A DNA stretch of 64,000 nucleotides from Streptomyces sp. LaPpAH-108 (GTDB lineage Bacteria > Actinomycetota > Actinomycetes > Streptomycetales > Streptomycetaceae), in contig NZ_KB891998.1 in assembly GCF_000373625.1 (NCBI RefSeq), forward strand, positions 100,176 through 164,175, written 5' to 3'. Positions 28,707-40,027 of the stretch are shown here, piece after piece. Both the position numbers and the translations under genes were made by a program. Position 1 is the stretch's first letter, and the number at the start of each line of letters is the position of its first letter. The notes under the pieces are model-generated. The model was not told the DNA's origin and made no database searches. It was given only the letters and a program-made list of their open reading frames with translations.

Positions 28707-28865
28707 TGTGCGCACCCGCTCCCTGAAACATGCCTGAGCATCGGAAAAGTCGTGCACCGAGCCTATCGCGCCGGGGGCGGGGCTCTGTACCGGATTACCC
28801 GGGGCTGTACGGCGGCCTTCCCTGGTCGGCCTTCGGGCGTGCGGCGCGGCCCGGGAACGCGCGAA

Positions 28866-28905
28866 CCCGCCGTCCCGCCCGCCCGAGGGGCGAGGGGACG
28901 GCGGG
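28866..28905 (-). terminator. Terminator after rpsD
   Basis: Perfect 11-base arms CCCGCCGTCCC and GGGACGGCGGG with an 18-base loop, 27 bases past the rpsD stop. Confidence 0.7.
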
Positions 28906-28931
28906 CCTGAGTGCCTACGCGGGGGCTGGGA

Positions 28932-29546
28932 TCAGCGGGCGTAGTACTCGACGACGAGCTGCTCGTCGCAGATCACCGGGATCTCCTTGCGGTTCGGCTC
29001 GCGGTCCAGGCGGAACGCCAGGGCCTTGAGGTTCACCTGGAGGTAACGCGGGGTCTCACCGTCGGCGGCGAAGCCACCCTCGCGCGCGACCTGGAAGAGC
29101 GTCTTGTCCTTGGAGCGGTCGCGGACCTGCACGACGTCGTCCGGACGGACACGGAAGGACGGCTTGTCGACCTTCTGGCCGTTGACCTGGATGTGGCCGT
29201 GGACGACCATCTGGCGGGCCTGGTAGATCGTGCGGGCGATGCCCGAACGCAGGACCAGGGCGTCGAGACGACGCTCCAGCTCGATGATCAGGGCCTCACC
29301 GGTCTTGCCCTGGACCTTGGCGGCACGCTCGTAGGCGCGGACGAGCTGGCGCTCGGACACGTCGTACTGCGCGCGCAGACGCTGCTTCTCGAGCAGACGG
29401 ACCTTGTAGTCCGAGTTCTGCTTGCGGCCGCGGCCGTGCTCGCCCGGCGGGTAGGGGCGGGCCTCGAAGTACTTGACGGCCTTCGGGGTCAGCGCGATGC
29501 CGAGGGCACGCGACTTCTTGACCTTGGGGCGGGACTGGTTCGCCAT
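28932..29546 (-). CDS. rpsD: 30S ribosomal protein S4, zinc-free form
   Basis: Primary 16S rRNA-binding and assembly protein. The 204-residue chain lacks the N-terminal CxxC...C zinc knuckle of classical S4: the matching region reads SRPKVKKSRALGIALTPKAV, and the whole protein has one Cys. The RNA-binding S4 domain RLDALVLRSGIARTIYQARQ is intact. ATG at 29544-29546. It stands alone rather than in the alpha operon, behind a 342-base non-coding leader with strong hairpins. Confidence 0.96.
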   Translation of the reverse strand: MANQSRPKVKKSRALGIALTPKAVKYFEARPYPPGEHGRGRKQNSDYKVRLLEKQRLRAQYDVSERQLVRAYERAAKVQGKTGEALIIELERRLDALVLRSGIARTIYQARQMVVHGHIQVNGQKVDKPSFRVRPDDVVQVRDRSKDKTLFQVAREGGFAADGETPRYLQVNLKALAFRLDREPNRKEIPVICDEQLVVEYYAR

Positions 29547-29888
29547 GAACCAAACACCTCGTTTTATCTGTGCGAATACGGCTTCACCAGGGTTAGGGGA
29601 GGTCGCATCCGCAGCCGGGGAAACCCTCCTGGTCCGTTGCCGGGCCGGGCGGGCAGCCGCTCCCCTGGTCTGGGCACATACGTGCAGCACGCGAGTGGCC
29701 CACCGACCGGTTCCGGCTGCTGCCGGAAGGTGGTGGGCTGCCCGCGACACCTTCGACGGTGCGCGACGCTCCTGGAGAACCCCGCCCGAGGGCCGGGTCT
29801 CCGGCTGGATGTCCCGCTCTGGTGAGCCGGTTCCTCTAGCGAGGGGCCGGACACGGGACTCAGCACTTCGGGGCAGTCTACAGGGCGC
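29547..29888 (-). other. Structured 342-base gap between rarA and rpsD
   Basis: No gene is seen. On either strand it can form a compound hairpin at 29698-29738: outer arms GCCCACC/GGTGGGC and inner TTCCGGC/GCCGGAA around TGCT. A second, less perfect one lies at 29773-29802 (GGAGA ... TCTCC with GC pairing between). The second is placed like a rarA terminator. The first lies about 150 bases before the rpsD start, where an S4 autoregulatory leader would be. A possible -10 (TAGACT, minus strand) lies at 29875-29880. Confidence 0.5.
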
Positions 29889-31241
29889 TCAGGACCGCTT
29901 GCGACCGAGGTGCTTCCTGGTCCACTCGACGGCGTCCGCGTACCGCGCCTCGGCGCCGTTGCGCGTCGGGGTGTAGTACGCGCGGTCCTTGAGGGCGTCC
30001 GGGGCGTACTGCTGGGCGGCGATCGCGTTCGGCTGGTCGTGCGGGTAGATGTAGCCCTTGGCGTGGCCCAGCTTCTCGGCGCCCTTGTAGTGGCCGTCGC
30101 GCAGATGCGCGGGGACCGGTCCGGCCAGGCCCTTGCGCACGTCGGCCATGGCGCCCTGGATCGCCCGGGTCGCCGAGTTGGACTTGGGGGCGAGCGCGAG
30201 GGCGATGGTGGCGTGGCTGAGGGTGAGCGCCGCCTCCGGGAAGCCGATCATGGCGACGGCCTGGGCGGCGGCGACGGCTATGGGAAGTGCGTTGGGGTCG
30301 GCGACGCCGATGTCCTCGCTCGCGGAGATCATCAGGCGGCGGGCGATGAAGCGGGGGTCCTCGCCGGCCTCGATCATGCGGGCCAGGTAGTGCAGGGCCG
30401 CGTCCACGTCGGAGCCGCGGATGGACTTGATCAGCGCGCTCGCGACGTCGTAGTGCTGGTCGCCGTCGCGGTCGTACTTCACGGCGGCGCGGTCGACGGT
30501 CTCCTCCAGGGTCTGGAGGGTGATCTCCGTGTCCGCCTTGTCGAGCGCGGCACCGGCCGCGGCCTCCAGGGCGGTCAGGATCCGGCGGGCGTCGCCTCCG
30601 GCGATGCGGAGCAGGTGCTCCTCGGCCTCCTCGGGAAGCGTGAGGGCACCTCCCAGGCCGCGCTCGTCGGCGAGGGTGCGGCGCAGCAGGTCGCGCAGGT
30701 CGTCGTCGGTGAGGGGTTCGAGGGTCAGGAGGAGGGAGCGGGAGAGCAGCGGGGAGATCACCGAGAAGTACGGGTTCTCGGTGGTGGCGGCGATCAGGGT
30801 GACCCAGCGGTTCTCGACGGCGGGGAGCAGGGAGTCCTGCTGGGCCTTGCTGAAGCGGTGGATCTCGTCCAGGAAGAGGACGGTGTCCTTGCCGAAGCCT
30901 CCGGCGGCGCGGCGGGCGCCGTCGATGACCGCGCGGACCTCCTTGACGCCCGCGCTGATCGCGCTCAGCTCCACGAACCGCTTGTCGGTGGCCCGGGAGA
31001 CCACGTGGGCGAGGGTGGTCTTGCCGGTGCCGGGCGGGCCCCACAGGACCACGGAGGAGGGTCCTGCCGGGCCGCCGCCGCCCTCGACCAGGCGCCGCAG
31101 GGGTGAGCCGGGCTTGAGCAGATGCCGCTGGCCCACCACCTCGTCCAGGGTGCGCGGGCGCATCCGCACCGCGAGAGGACTGCTGGTCGGGTCCTTCTCC
31201 TGGCGTTCTTCTGCTGCGGCGGTGAACAGGTCGGCTTCCAC
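29889..31241 (-). CDS. rarA: Replication-associated recombination ATPase RarA (MgsA)
   Basis: An AAA+ clamp-loader-like protein acting at stalled forks. The 450-residue chain has Walker A GPPGTGKTT (68-76), Walker B LFLDEIHRF (about 122-130), sensor 1 ATTENPYFSV, and the C-terminal tetramerisation domain with DVDAALHYLARM and RLMISASEDIG. GTG at 31239-31241. An in-frame extension upstream has no binding site. Not obviously in an operon with the VKOR gene, which ends 71 bases upstream behind a small hairpin. Confidence 0.95.
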   Translation of the reverse strand: MEADLFTAAAEERQEKDPTSSPLAVRMRPRTLDEVVGQRHLLKPGSPLRRLVEGGGGPAGPSSVVLWGPPGTGKTTLAHVVSRATDKRFVELSAISAGVKEVRAVIDGARRAAGGFGKDTVLFLDEIHRFSKAQQDSLLPAVENRWVTLIAATTENPYFSVISPLLSRSLLLTLEPLTDDDLRDLLRRTLADERGLGGALTLPEEAEEHLLRIAGGDARRILTALEAAAGAALDKADTEITLQTLEETVDRAAVKYDRDGDQHYDVASALIKSIRGSDVDAALHYLARMIEAGEDPRFIARRLMISASEDIGVADPNALPIAVAAAQAVAMIGFPEAALTLSHATIALALAPKSNSATRAIQGAMADVRKGLAGPVPAHLRDGHYKGAEKLGHAKGYIYPHDQPNAIAAQQYAPDALKDRAYYTPTRNGAEARYADAVEWTRKHLGRKRS

Positions 31242-31290
31242 GCTGAAACCCTAAGACACCCCACTGACAATCGGTCCGGGGCCGCCGCGC

Positions 31291-31312
31291 CCGGCGCCCG
31301 TCGGAGCGCCGG
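31291..31312 (-). terminator. Possible terminator after the VKOR gene
   Basis: Seven-base perfect arms CCGGCGC and GCGCCGG with an 8-base loop lie immediately after the stop codon. Modest strength. Confidence 0.4.
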
Positions 31313-31969
31313 TCAGCTGGTCCAGAAGGTCCACCAGCGGGTCAGGATCAGCATCCCGATGATGCCGACGTGCAGGACCGGCAGGACCCAGGTGAACTCG
31401 CCGAAGAAGCTCTTGAGCGCGCGACCGCCGGGCAGGAAGCCGTTGCGGACGTTGAAGGAGGTGACGTACCAGAACATGACGATGGTGGCGACCCACGCCA
31501 GGCTGCACCACAGGCACAGCGCGTTGATCCGGTACAGGGACTGGAACTGCAGCCAGCTGCAGAAGACCACGCCGAAGAGGGTGCCGAAGTTGAAGGTCAG
31601 CCAGTACCAGCGCGGGAAGCGGGCGCGGGCCAGCAGGCTCATGCCGACGCAGATCACGATGCCGTAGCAGACCAGGCCGAGCATGGGGTTCGGGAAGCCG
31701 AACGCGGCGGCCTGCTTGCTCTCCATGACGCTGCCGCAGGAGACTACCGGGTTGAGGCTGCACCCGGGGGTGAACGTCGTGCCCGCGACCTTGGCCTCGA
31801 GGATCTTGAACTTGTCGATCGTGATGACCCACGCGGCGAGCAGCCCCGCGGCACCGGTGATCAACAGCAGTACGGCGAAGGCCCGGCTCCCGCCGACGGC
31901 TCCGGCTGGAGAAGCGGCGTGCTCCGGCTCGGGCACGGTGGAGACGTCGGTGACTGTCGTCTTGCTCAT
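31313..31969 (-). CDS. Vitamin K epoxide reductase (VKOR) family membrane protein
   Basis: The family reoxidises DsbA-like thiol oxidases using menaquinone, allowing disulfide formation outside the membrane. The 218-residue protein has a short polar N-terminus, then five or so hydrophobic helices. The redox cysteines are all present: C70 and C78 in a loop (PGCSLNPVVSCGS) and the CXXC pair C152/C155 in LCLWC. ATG at 31969 is taken as the start; GTG directly before it is also possible. No thioredoxin domain is fused and no DsbA gene is adjacent, so its partner lies elsewhere. Confidence 0.92.
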   Translation of the reverse strand: MSKTTVTDVSTVPEPEHAASPAGAVGGSRAFAVLLLITGAAGLLAAWVITIDKFKILEAKVAGTTFTPGCSLNPVVSCGSVMESKQAAAFGFPNPMLGLVCYGIVICVGMSLLARARFPRWYWLTFNFGTLFGVVFCSWLQFQSLYRINALCLWCSLAWVATIVMFWYVTSFNVRNGFLPGGRALKSFFGEFTWVLPVLHVGIIGMLILTRWWTFWTS

Positions 31970-32142
31970 CACGCCGATTCCGTCTGCTTGAGAAGGGACC
32001 TTCTTCGGGCAGGGGCCATTGTGCCGCACGCGTGCGCCCCCGCACCGTTCACTGTGGATAAGTAAGGACCTTCGGCCCCGGGAAGGGGCGGGTTTCCGGC
32101 CGGTTCCCCCTCCGGCGGGGGCACAGCAGAACGAAAGGTGAA

Positions 32143-32171
32143 GGGCCGGGCGGCAGTCTGCCGTCCGGCCC
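32143..32171 (-). terminator. Terminator after hisS
   Basis: Fourteen-base arms GGGCCGGGCGGCAG and CTGCCGTCCGGCCC, with one G-T pair, lie 18 bases beyond the hisS stop. Confidence 0.7.
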
Positions 32172-32188
32172 CTCGAAAGCTTTCCCGC

Positions 32189-33451
32189 TCAGCCGAGCCG
32201 GGACTCCAGTTCCGCGACGACCTCCGTGAGGCCGATGGGGGTCTGGTCGCCGGTCTCCATGTCCTTGAGCTGGACGACGCCTTCGGTGATGTCGCGCTCG
32301 CCGAGGACGAGGGCGTAGCGGGCGCCGGAGCGGTTGGCGGCCTTCATGGCGGCCTTGAGGCCCTTGGCGCCGTAGCAGAAGTCGGCGGCGACGCCGACCT
32401 TGCGCAGCTCGGTGACCTTGGCGAACAGCAGGCGGCGGGCCTCTTCGCCGAGGGGGACGGCGTAGACGCTGGTGGCGGAGGGGATGTCCAGTTCCACACC
32501 CTCGGCCTCCAGGGCGAGGACGGTGCGGTCCACGCCGAGCGCCCAGCCGACGGACGGCAGGGCGGGGCCGCCGATCATCTCGGAGAGGCCGTCGTAGCGA
32601 CCGCCGCCGCCGACCGCGGACTGCGAGCCGAGGCCGTCGTGGACGAACTCGAAGGTGGTGCGGGTGTAGTAGTCCAGGCCGCGCACCAGCTTGGGGTCGT
32701 CCTCGAAGGCGACGCCCGCCGCGAGGATCAGCTCGCGGACCTCCTCGTGGTACGCCTTGCAGGCGTCGCACAGGTAGTCGCGCAGCAGGGGGGCGCCGGT
32801 GAGCTGCTTCTGGACCGCCTCGCGCTTGTCGTCCAGGACGCGCAGCGGGTTGATCTCCGCGCGGCGCAGGGTGTCCTCGTCCAGGTCGAGACCGCGCAGG
32901 AAGTCCTGGAGGGCGGCCCGGTAGACCGGACGGCACTCCTTGTCGCCGAGGGAGTTCAGCAGGATGCGGAAGTTCCTCAGGCCCAGCGAGCGGTACGCCT
33001 GGTCGGCCAGGATGATCAGCTCGGCGTCCAGCGCCGGGTCCTCGGCACCGATCGCCTCGGCGCCGACCTGGGAGAAGTGGCGGTAACGGCCCTTCTGGGG
33101 GCGCTCGTAGCGGTAGTACGAGCCGGAGTACCAGAGCTTGACCGGGAGGTTGCCCGCCTTGTGCAGGTTGGCTTCCAGGGCGGCGCGCAGTACGGAGGCG
33201 GTGCCCTCGGGGCGCAGGGCGAGCCGGTCGCCGCCCTTGGTCTCGAAGGCGTACATCTCCTTGGTGACGATGTCGGTGGACTCGCCGACACCGCGCGCGA
33301 ACAGCTCGACGTTCTCGAAGCCGGGGGTCTCGATGTAGCCGTACCCGGAGTTGCGCAGGGGGGCGGCGATGGCCTCGCGCACGGCGAGGTACGTGGCGGA
33401 CTGCGGCGGGATCAGGTCGTACGTGCCCTTGGGGGCCTTGAAGGTGCTCAC
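32189..33451 (-). CDS. hisS: Histidyl-tRNA synthetase
   Basis: Class II synthetase of 420 residues. Motif 1 region begins FKAPKGTYDLIPP; motif 2 is YYRYERPQKGRYRHFSQVG; the histidine-specific LVRGLDYYTRTTFEF and GGGGRYDGL follow, then motif 3 ALGVDRTVLAL and a C-terminal anticodon domain (SVYAVPLGEEARR). GTG at 33449-33451. It is 17 bases downstream of the MBL hydrolase gene, probably co-transcribed. No T-box leader is seen. Confidence 0.97.
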   Translation of the reverse strand: MSTFKAPKGTYDLIPPQSATYLAVREAIAAPLRNSGYGYIETPGFENVELFARGVGESTDIVTKEMYAFETKGGDRLALRPEGTASVLRAALEANLHKAGNLPVKLWYSGSYYRYERPQKGRYRHFSQVGAEAIGAEDPALDAELIILADQAYRSLGLRNFRILLNSLGDKECRPVYRAALQDFLRGLDLDEDTLRRAEINPLRVLDDKREAVQKQLTGAPLLRDYLCDACKAYHEEVRELILAAGVAFEDDPKLVRGLDYYTRTTFEFVHDGLGSQSAVGGGGRYDGLSEMIGGPALPSVGWALGVDRTVLALEAEGVELDIPSATSVYAVPLGEEARRLLFAKVTELRKVGVAADFCYGAKGLKAAMKAANRSGARYALVLGERDITEGVVQLKDMETGDQTPIGLTEVVAELESRLG

Positions 33452-33468
33452 GGAAAGAAGCTCTCTCG

Positions 33469-34176
33469 TCACATTCCTCGTCGGGGAGCCTGGTCGGCTC
33501 CCTGGCCGGCGGCCACCTGCCGCAGATAGGGGTTGGTGGCGCGTTCCTGGCCGATGGTCGTCTGGGGGCCGTGGCCGGAGAGCACCACGGTGGAGTCGTC
33601 GAGCGGCAGGCACACCCGTGCCAGCGACCCGAGCATGTCCTCCATGGAGCCGCCCGGCAGGTCGGTGCGTCCGATGGAGCCGGCGAACAGCAGATCCCCG
33701 GAGAAGAAGACCGGCGGGATGTCGGTCTTCTCGGGCATCTGGAAGGTCACCGACCCCTTGGTATGGCCCGGCGCGTGCGCGACGGAGAACTCCATCCCGG
33801 CCAGGTCCAGCTTCGCCCCGTCGGTCAGCTCCCGGACGTCGCCGGGCTCCCCCACGGTCAGCTCGCCCATGAGCGGCATGCCGATGGACCGGCCGAGCGC
33901 CTTCTCGGGGTCGCTCAGCATGTAGCGGTCGTCGGGGTGGATCCAGGCCGGCACGTCGTGCGCACCGCACACGGGGACGACCGAGGCGACGTGGTCGATG
34001 TGGCCGTGGGTGAGGACGACGGCGGTGGGCTTCAGCCGATGCTTGCGCAGCGTCTCCTCGACTCCTTGGGCAGCCTGATGGCCCGGGTCGATGATCACGC
34101 ACTCCTCACCGGCGGCGGGGGCGACGACGTAACAGTTCGTCCCCCAGGCCCCGGCGGGGAACCCGGCAATGAGCAC
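33469..34176 (-). CDS. Metallo-beta-lactamase-fold hydrolase (glyoxalase II-like)
   Basis: 235 residues with the complete zinc signature THGHIDH (56-62), APGHTKGS and FSGDLLFAGSIGR, and a final GHGP. The family includes glyoxalase II and other thioesterases; the substrate cannot be read from sequence. The C-terminus (GQGADQAPRRGM) is an unstructured tail. ATG at 34174-34176. It lies directly upstream of hisS, an arrangement I remember from other actinobacteria. The 180-base gap to the divergent cyclophilin gene must hold both promoters. Confidence 0.9.
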   Translation of the reverse strand: MLIAGFPAGAWGTNCYVVAPAAGEECVIIDPGHQAAQGVEETLRKHRLKPTAVVLTHGHIDHVASVVPVCGAHDVPAWIHPDDRYMLSDPEKALGRSIGMPLMGELTVGEPGDVRELTDGAKLDLAGMEFSVAHAPGHTKGSVTFQMPEKTDIPPVFFSGDLLFAGSIGRTDLPGGSMEDMLGSLARVCLPLDDSTVVLSGHGPQTTIGQERATNPYLRQVAAGQGADQAPRRGM

Positions 34177-34356
34177 GATCGTCCTTCGTTTGTGTCGATA
34201 CGGGAGGGCTCGCGGGCGGTCGGCCCGTGGTCAAGAGCCTACCGGCGCTGCCGTTTCCTCAGCGAACCCATATACGGTACGGGGCTACACGCGCCTGTCG
34301 GCCCGGCGCGCGCACGCGTACCGGCCGGCACACGACACGCATGAGGAGAGAACCCG

Positions 34357-35181
34357 GTGGTCAGCCAGGAGCAGCGGCGGCGTCAGCTCGCCCGGGAGAA
34401 GTTCTTGCGGCAGCAGCAGCGGCGCACGAGCGCACGGCGCAAGGCCAGGATGCGCAACTCCGTGATCGCGTCGGTCCTCGGCGTGGTCGTGATCGGCAGT
34501 GTCGCGCTGTACACGACCGGGGTGATGAAGGGCGACGACGACAAGAAGGTCAACGCGGGCGCCGAGGTCACGCCGTCGGCGAGCCCGAGCCAGAAGGCGC
34601 CGGACCCGTGCGAGAAGCCCGCCAAGGGCGCGGTGAAGAAGCTCCAGTGGAAGAAGGAGCCGGCGATGTCGATCGACACGTCGGCGGACTACTCGATGAA
34701 GCTGGCCACCACCTGCGGCGACATCGGCATCGCCCTGAAGACGGCGGCGGCCCCGCACACGGTGAACTCGTTCGACTTCCTGGCGAACAAGGGCTTCTTC
34801 GACCACACGAAGTGCCACCGTCTGACGACCAACGGGATCTACGTGCTGCAGTGCGGCGACCCGACGGGCGTCGGCAACGGCGGTCCGGGCTACACGCTCC
34901 CGGACGAGAACCTCAAGGACAAGAGCCTGACGAAGAACACCTACCCGGCGGGCACGGTGGCGATGGCCAACACCGGTCAGAAGCACACCGGCGGCAGCCA
35001 GTTCTTCCTCGTCTACAAGGACAGCCCGCTGCCGCCGAGCTACACCCCCTTCGGCACGATCGACAAGGCGGGCCTGAAGGTGCTCGACAAGATCGCCAAG
35101 GCCGGTGAGAGCACGGGCCAGGGCGACGGTGCCCCGAACGCGACGGTCGTGATCGACAAGGCGACGGTCGCCAAGTCCTGA
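34357..35181 (+). CDS. Membrane-anchored cyclophilin-type peptidyl-prolyl isomerase
   Basis: A protein-folding catalyst acting outside the membrane. The 274-residue chain has a strongly basic N-terminus (QRRRQLAREKFLRQQQRRTS), one membrane helix (about 35-52), a short Ser/Pro linker and a cyclophilin domain (about 115-270) with KCHRLT, QCGDPTGVGNGGPGY and GSQFFLVYKDS. Several active-site positions differ from classical cyclophilin (for example C-H-R-L for F-H-R-V), typical of the actinobacterial type. GTG at 34357 has GAGGAG nine bases upstream. It is divergent from the MBL-hisS pair. Confidence 0.92.
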   Translation: MVSQEQRRRQLAREKFLRQQQRRTSARRKARMRNSVIASVLGVVVIGSVALYTTGVMKGDDDKKVNAGAEVTPSASPSQKAPDPCEKPAKGAVKKLQWKKEPAMSIDTSADYSMKLATTCGDIGIALKTAAAPHTVNSFDFLANKGFFDHTKCHRLTTNGIYVLQCGDPTGVGNGGPGYTLPDENLKDKSLTKNTYPAGTVAMANTGQKHTGGSQFFLVYKDSPLPPSYTPFGTIDKAGLKVLDKIAKAGESTGQGDGAPNATVVIDKATVAKS

Positions 35182-35351
35182 CCCTCCGGCGGTGGCGGTC
35201 CTGGTGGCGGTCCGCGTCGTCATCTGCGCAAGTTCGGTAGCGCTGGATGCGGACAGGCCACCCGCCGGTCGCCTATGTTGGCGGTGACGAAACTGTGGAC
35301 GATGCCCGGGGGCCGGGAGGCACCTGGCGGGCATCATGTGGAGGAGGCGCT

Positions 35352-36581
35352 GTGAGCAGCGACCCGTGGGGCCGCGTCGACGAGACGGGGACCGTGTACG
35401 TGCGTACGGCCGAGGGCGAGCAGGTCGTCGGATCGTGGGCGGCCGGCTCCCCCGAGGAGGCGCTTGCCTACTTCGAGCGCAAGTACGAGGGCCTGGTTGT
35501 CGAGATCGGCCTCCTCGAGAAGCGTGTGCAGACCACCGACCTGTCGGCGAAGGACGCCCAGACCGCGATCGGCCACATCCGCGAGCAGGTGGACGCGCAC
35601 CACGCGGTCGGTGACCTGGACGCGCTGCGGACCCGCCTGGACAAGCTCGTCAAGACGGTCGAGTCGCGCCGCGAGGAGCGCAAGGCGCAGCGGGCCAAGC
35701 AGTCCGACGAGGCCCGCAAGGCCAAGGAGGACCTGGTCGCGGAGGCGGAGCAGCTGGCCGCGTCCGACCAGTGGCGGGTGGCCGGTGAGCGGCTGCGGGC
35801 GCTGGTGGACACCTGGAAGGGGCTGCCGCGCCTGGACCGCAAGTCCGACGACGAGCTGTGGCACCGCTTCTCGCACGCCCGGTCGGCGTTCTCCAAGCGG
35901 CGCAAGGCGCACTTCGCGCAGCTGGACGCGCAGCGCGAGGACGCCCGCCGGATCAAGGAGCAGCTGGTCGCCGAGGCCGAGGCGCTGTCCGGTTCGACGG
36001 ACTGGGGTCCGACGGCCGCGCGTTACCGCGATCTGATGGCGGACTGGAAGGCGGCGGGTCGCGCCCAGCGCGAGCACGAGGACGAGCTGTGGAACCGCTT
36101 CCGCGGTGCCCAGGACGTGTTCTTCGCCGCGCGCAGCTCCGTGTTCGCGGAGCGGGACGCGGAGCAGGGCGAGAACCTGAAGCTGAAGGAGGGTCTTGCC
36201 GAGGAGGCCGAGAAGCTTCTTCCGGTCGGCGACCTGAAGAGCGCGCGGGCCGCGTTCCGCTCGATCAACGAGCGCTGGGAGGCCATCGGTCATGTGCCGC
36301 GGGACGCGCGTCCCAAGGTCGAGGGCCGGATGCACGCGGTCGAGCGGGCCATCCAGGAGGCCGAGGAGGCCGAGTGGCGCCGGACCAACCCGGAGGCGCG
36401 GGCGCGTGCCGAGGGTCTGACCGGTCAGCTCCAGGCGGCCGTGGACAAGCTGCACGGCCAGATCGAGCAGGCGCGGGCGCAGGGCAACACCGCGCGCGCC
36501 GAGAAGCTGGAGCGTGAGCTGGAGGGCCGCCAGGCGCTCCTGGACCAGGCTCTGAAGGGCCTGCACGAGTTCGGCGGCTGA
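35352..36581 (+). CDS. DUF349 repeat protein
   Basis: 409 residues, highly charged and almost wholly helical. After an N-terminal beta-like segment (VYVRTAEGEQVVGSW) come at least three DUF349 repeats with the recurring pattern of a Trp-containing helix and DELWHRFSHARSAFSKRRK or DELWNRFRGAQDVFFAARS, and a C-terminal coiled coil (LEGRQALLDQALKGLHEFGG). Family function is unknown. The gene lies tail-to-tail with rel. The start is GTG at 35352, with GAGGAGG upstream. Confidence 0.9.
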   Translation: MSSDPWGRVDETGTVYVRTAEGEQVVGSWAAGSPEEALAYFERKYEGLVVEIGLLEKRVQTTDLSAKDAQTAIGHIREQVDAHHAVGDLDALRTRLDKLVKTVESRREERKAQRAKQSDEARKAKEDLVAEAEQLAASDQWRVAGERLRALVDTWKGLPRLDRKSDDELWHRFSHARSAFSKRRKAHFAQLDAQREDARRIKEQLVAEAEALSGSTDWGPTAARYRDLMADWKAAGRAQREHEDELWNRFRGAQDVFFAARSSVFAERDAEQGENLKLKEGLAEEAEKLLPVGDLKSARAAFRSINERWEAIGHVPRDARPKVEGRMHAVERAIQEAEEAEWRRTNPEARARAEGLTGQLQAAVDKLHGQIEQARAQGNTARAEKLERELEGRQALLDQALKGLHEFGG

Positions 36582-36594
36582 TACCCCGCCCACC

Positions 36595-36635
36595 ACGCCG
36601 AAGGCCCCGTACGCGACGTACGGGGCCTTCGGCGT
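36595..36635. terminator. Bidirectional terminator between the DUF349 gene and rel
   Basis: The 18-base perfect arms ACGCCGAAGGCCCCGTAC and GTACGGGGCCTTCGGCGT around GCGAC serve both convergent genes. Confidence 0.85.
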
Positions 36636-36698
36636 GTTCCGGGTCCTGCGAGGCGCTGCGCGGCCTGTGGGACGGCCTGGGCAGCCCCGCAGGCCGTC

Positions 36699-39215
<2,517 letters not shown>

Positions 39216-39419
39216 GAGGACTCCTCGTGCGCGATCCGGGTCGCCCGGACAGGCTCCGGAGATCCCATGGTAGCGATCCCGCGCCTCGTCATCGCCTTCG
39301 GCCCGATGCGGGGGCGGTCCTCCGGTGGAACGCGTGGGGCGCGTGAGGGATTCCGGGAGGTGGCCGGGGGTGAGCGGTGCGGTGGCCGAAAGGCGGCGGA
39401 AAGGGAGCCGGACGGGAAC

Positions 39420-39460
39420 GGCCGTGGGCGGCGCCGGATGATCCGGTGCCGCCCACGGCC
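39420..39460 (-). terminator. Hairpin between apt and rel
   Basis: GGCCGTGGGCGGC pairs with GCCGCCCACGGCC, with an inner CCGGAT/ATCCGG stem and a one-base mismatch. It lies 28 bases past the apt stop and 205 bases before the rel start, so rel probably has its own promoter. Confidence 0.75.
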
Positions 39461-39487
39461 GAGCTTGCCTCGATCTTGCCGCACGCG

Positions 39488-40027
39488 TCAGACCTGGAGC
39501 AGGGCCTCCAGGGGCGCGCCCTTGAGCGCGGGCTCCAGGCGGGCGCGCCCGCCGAGGAAGCCCAGCTCCATGAGGACCGCGAGGCCCGCGACCTCGGCAC
39601 CGGCCCGCTCGATGAGCTGGGCGGCGGCCTCGGCGGTGCCGCCGGTGGCGAGCACGTCGTCCACGATCAGCACGCGGTCGTCGGGGGTGAGGTCCTCGGC
39701 GTGCACCTCGATCTCCGCCGACCCGTACTCCAGGTCGTAGGCCTGGCGCAGGGTCGCGCCGGGCAGCTTGCCGGCCTTGCGGACCGGGATGAAGCCGAGG
39801 CCCGCGCGGACGGCGACGGGCGCTCCGAGGATGAAGCCGCGGGCCTCCAGGCCGACGACCTTGGTCGCCCCGGTGTTCGTGGCGATCTCGGCCAGCGTGT
39901 CGGTCAGGGCCGTGAAGGCCGCCGGGTCCGCCAGGAGCGGGGTGATGTCCTTGAACATCACTCCCGGCTCCGGGTAGTCGGCGACGTCACGGATTCGGCT
40001 GAGCAGCAGCTCCTGGATGTCGGTCAT
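39488..40027 (-). CDS. apt: Adenine phosphoribosyltransferase
   Basis: Salvages adenine to AMP with PRPP. The 179-residue protein has the PRPP motif VLIVDDVLATGGTAEAA (119-135) and MFKDITPLL and GLEARGFILGAP upstream. ATG at 40027 overlaps the secF stop by four bases, so it is translationally coupled to the secretion genes secD-secF, an order typical of Streptomyces. Confidence 0.96.
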   Translation of the reverse strand: MTDIQELLLSRIRDVADYPEPGVMFKDITPLLADPAAFTALTDTLAEIATNTGATKVVGLEARGFILGAPVAVRAGLGFIPVRKAGKLPGATLRQAYDLEYGSAEIEVHAEDLTPDDRVLIVDDVLATGGTAEAAAQLIERAGAEVAGLAVLMELGFLGGRARLEPALKGAPLEALLQV

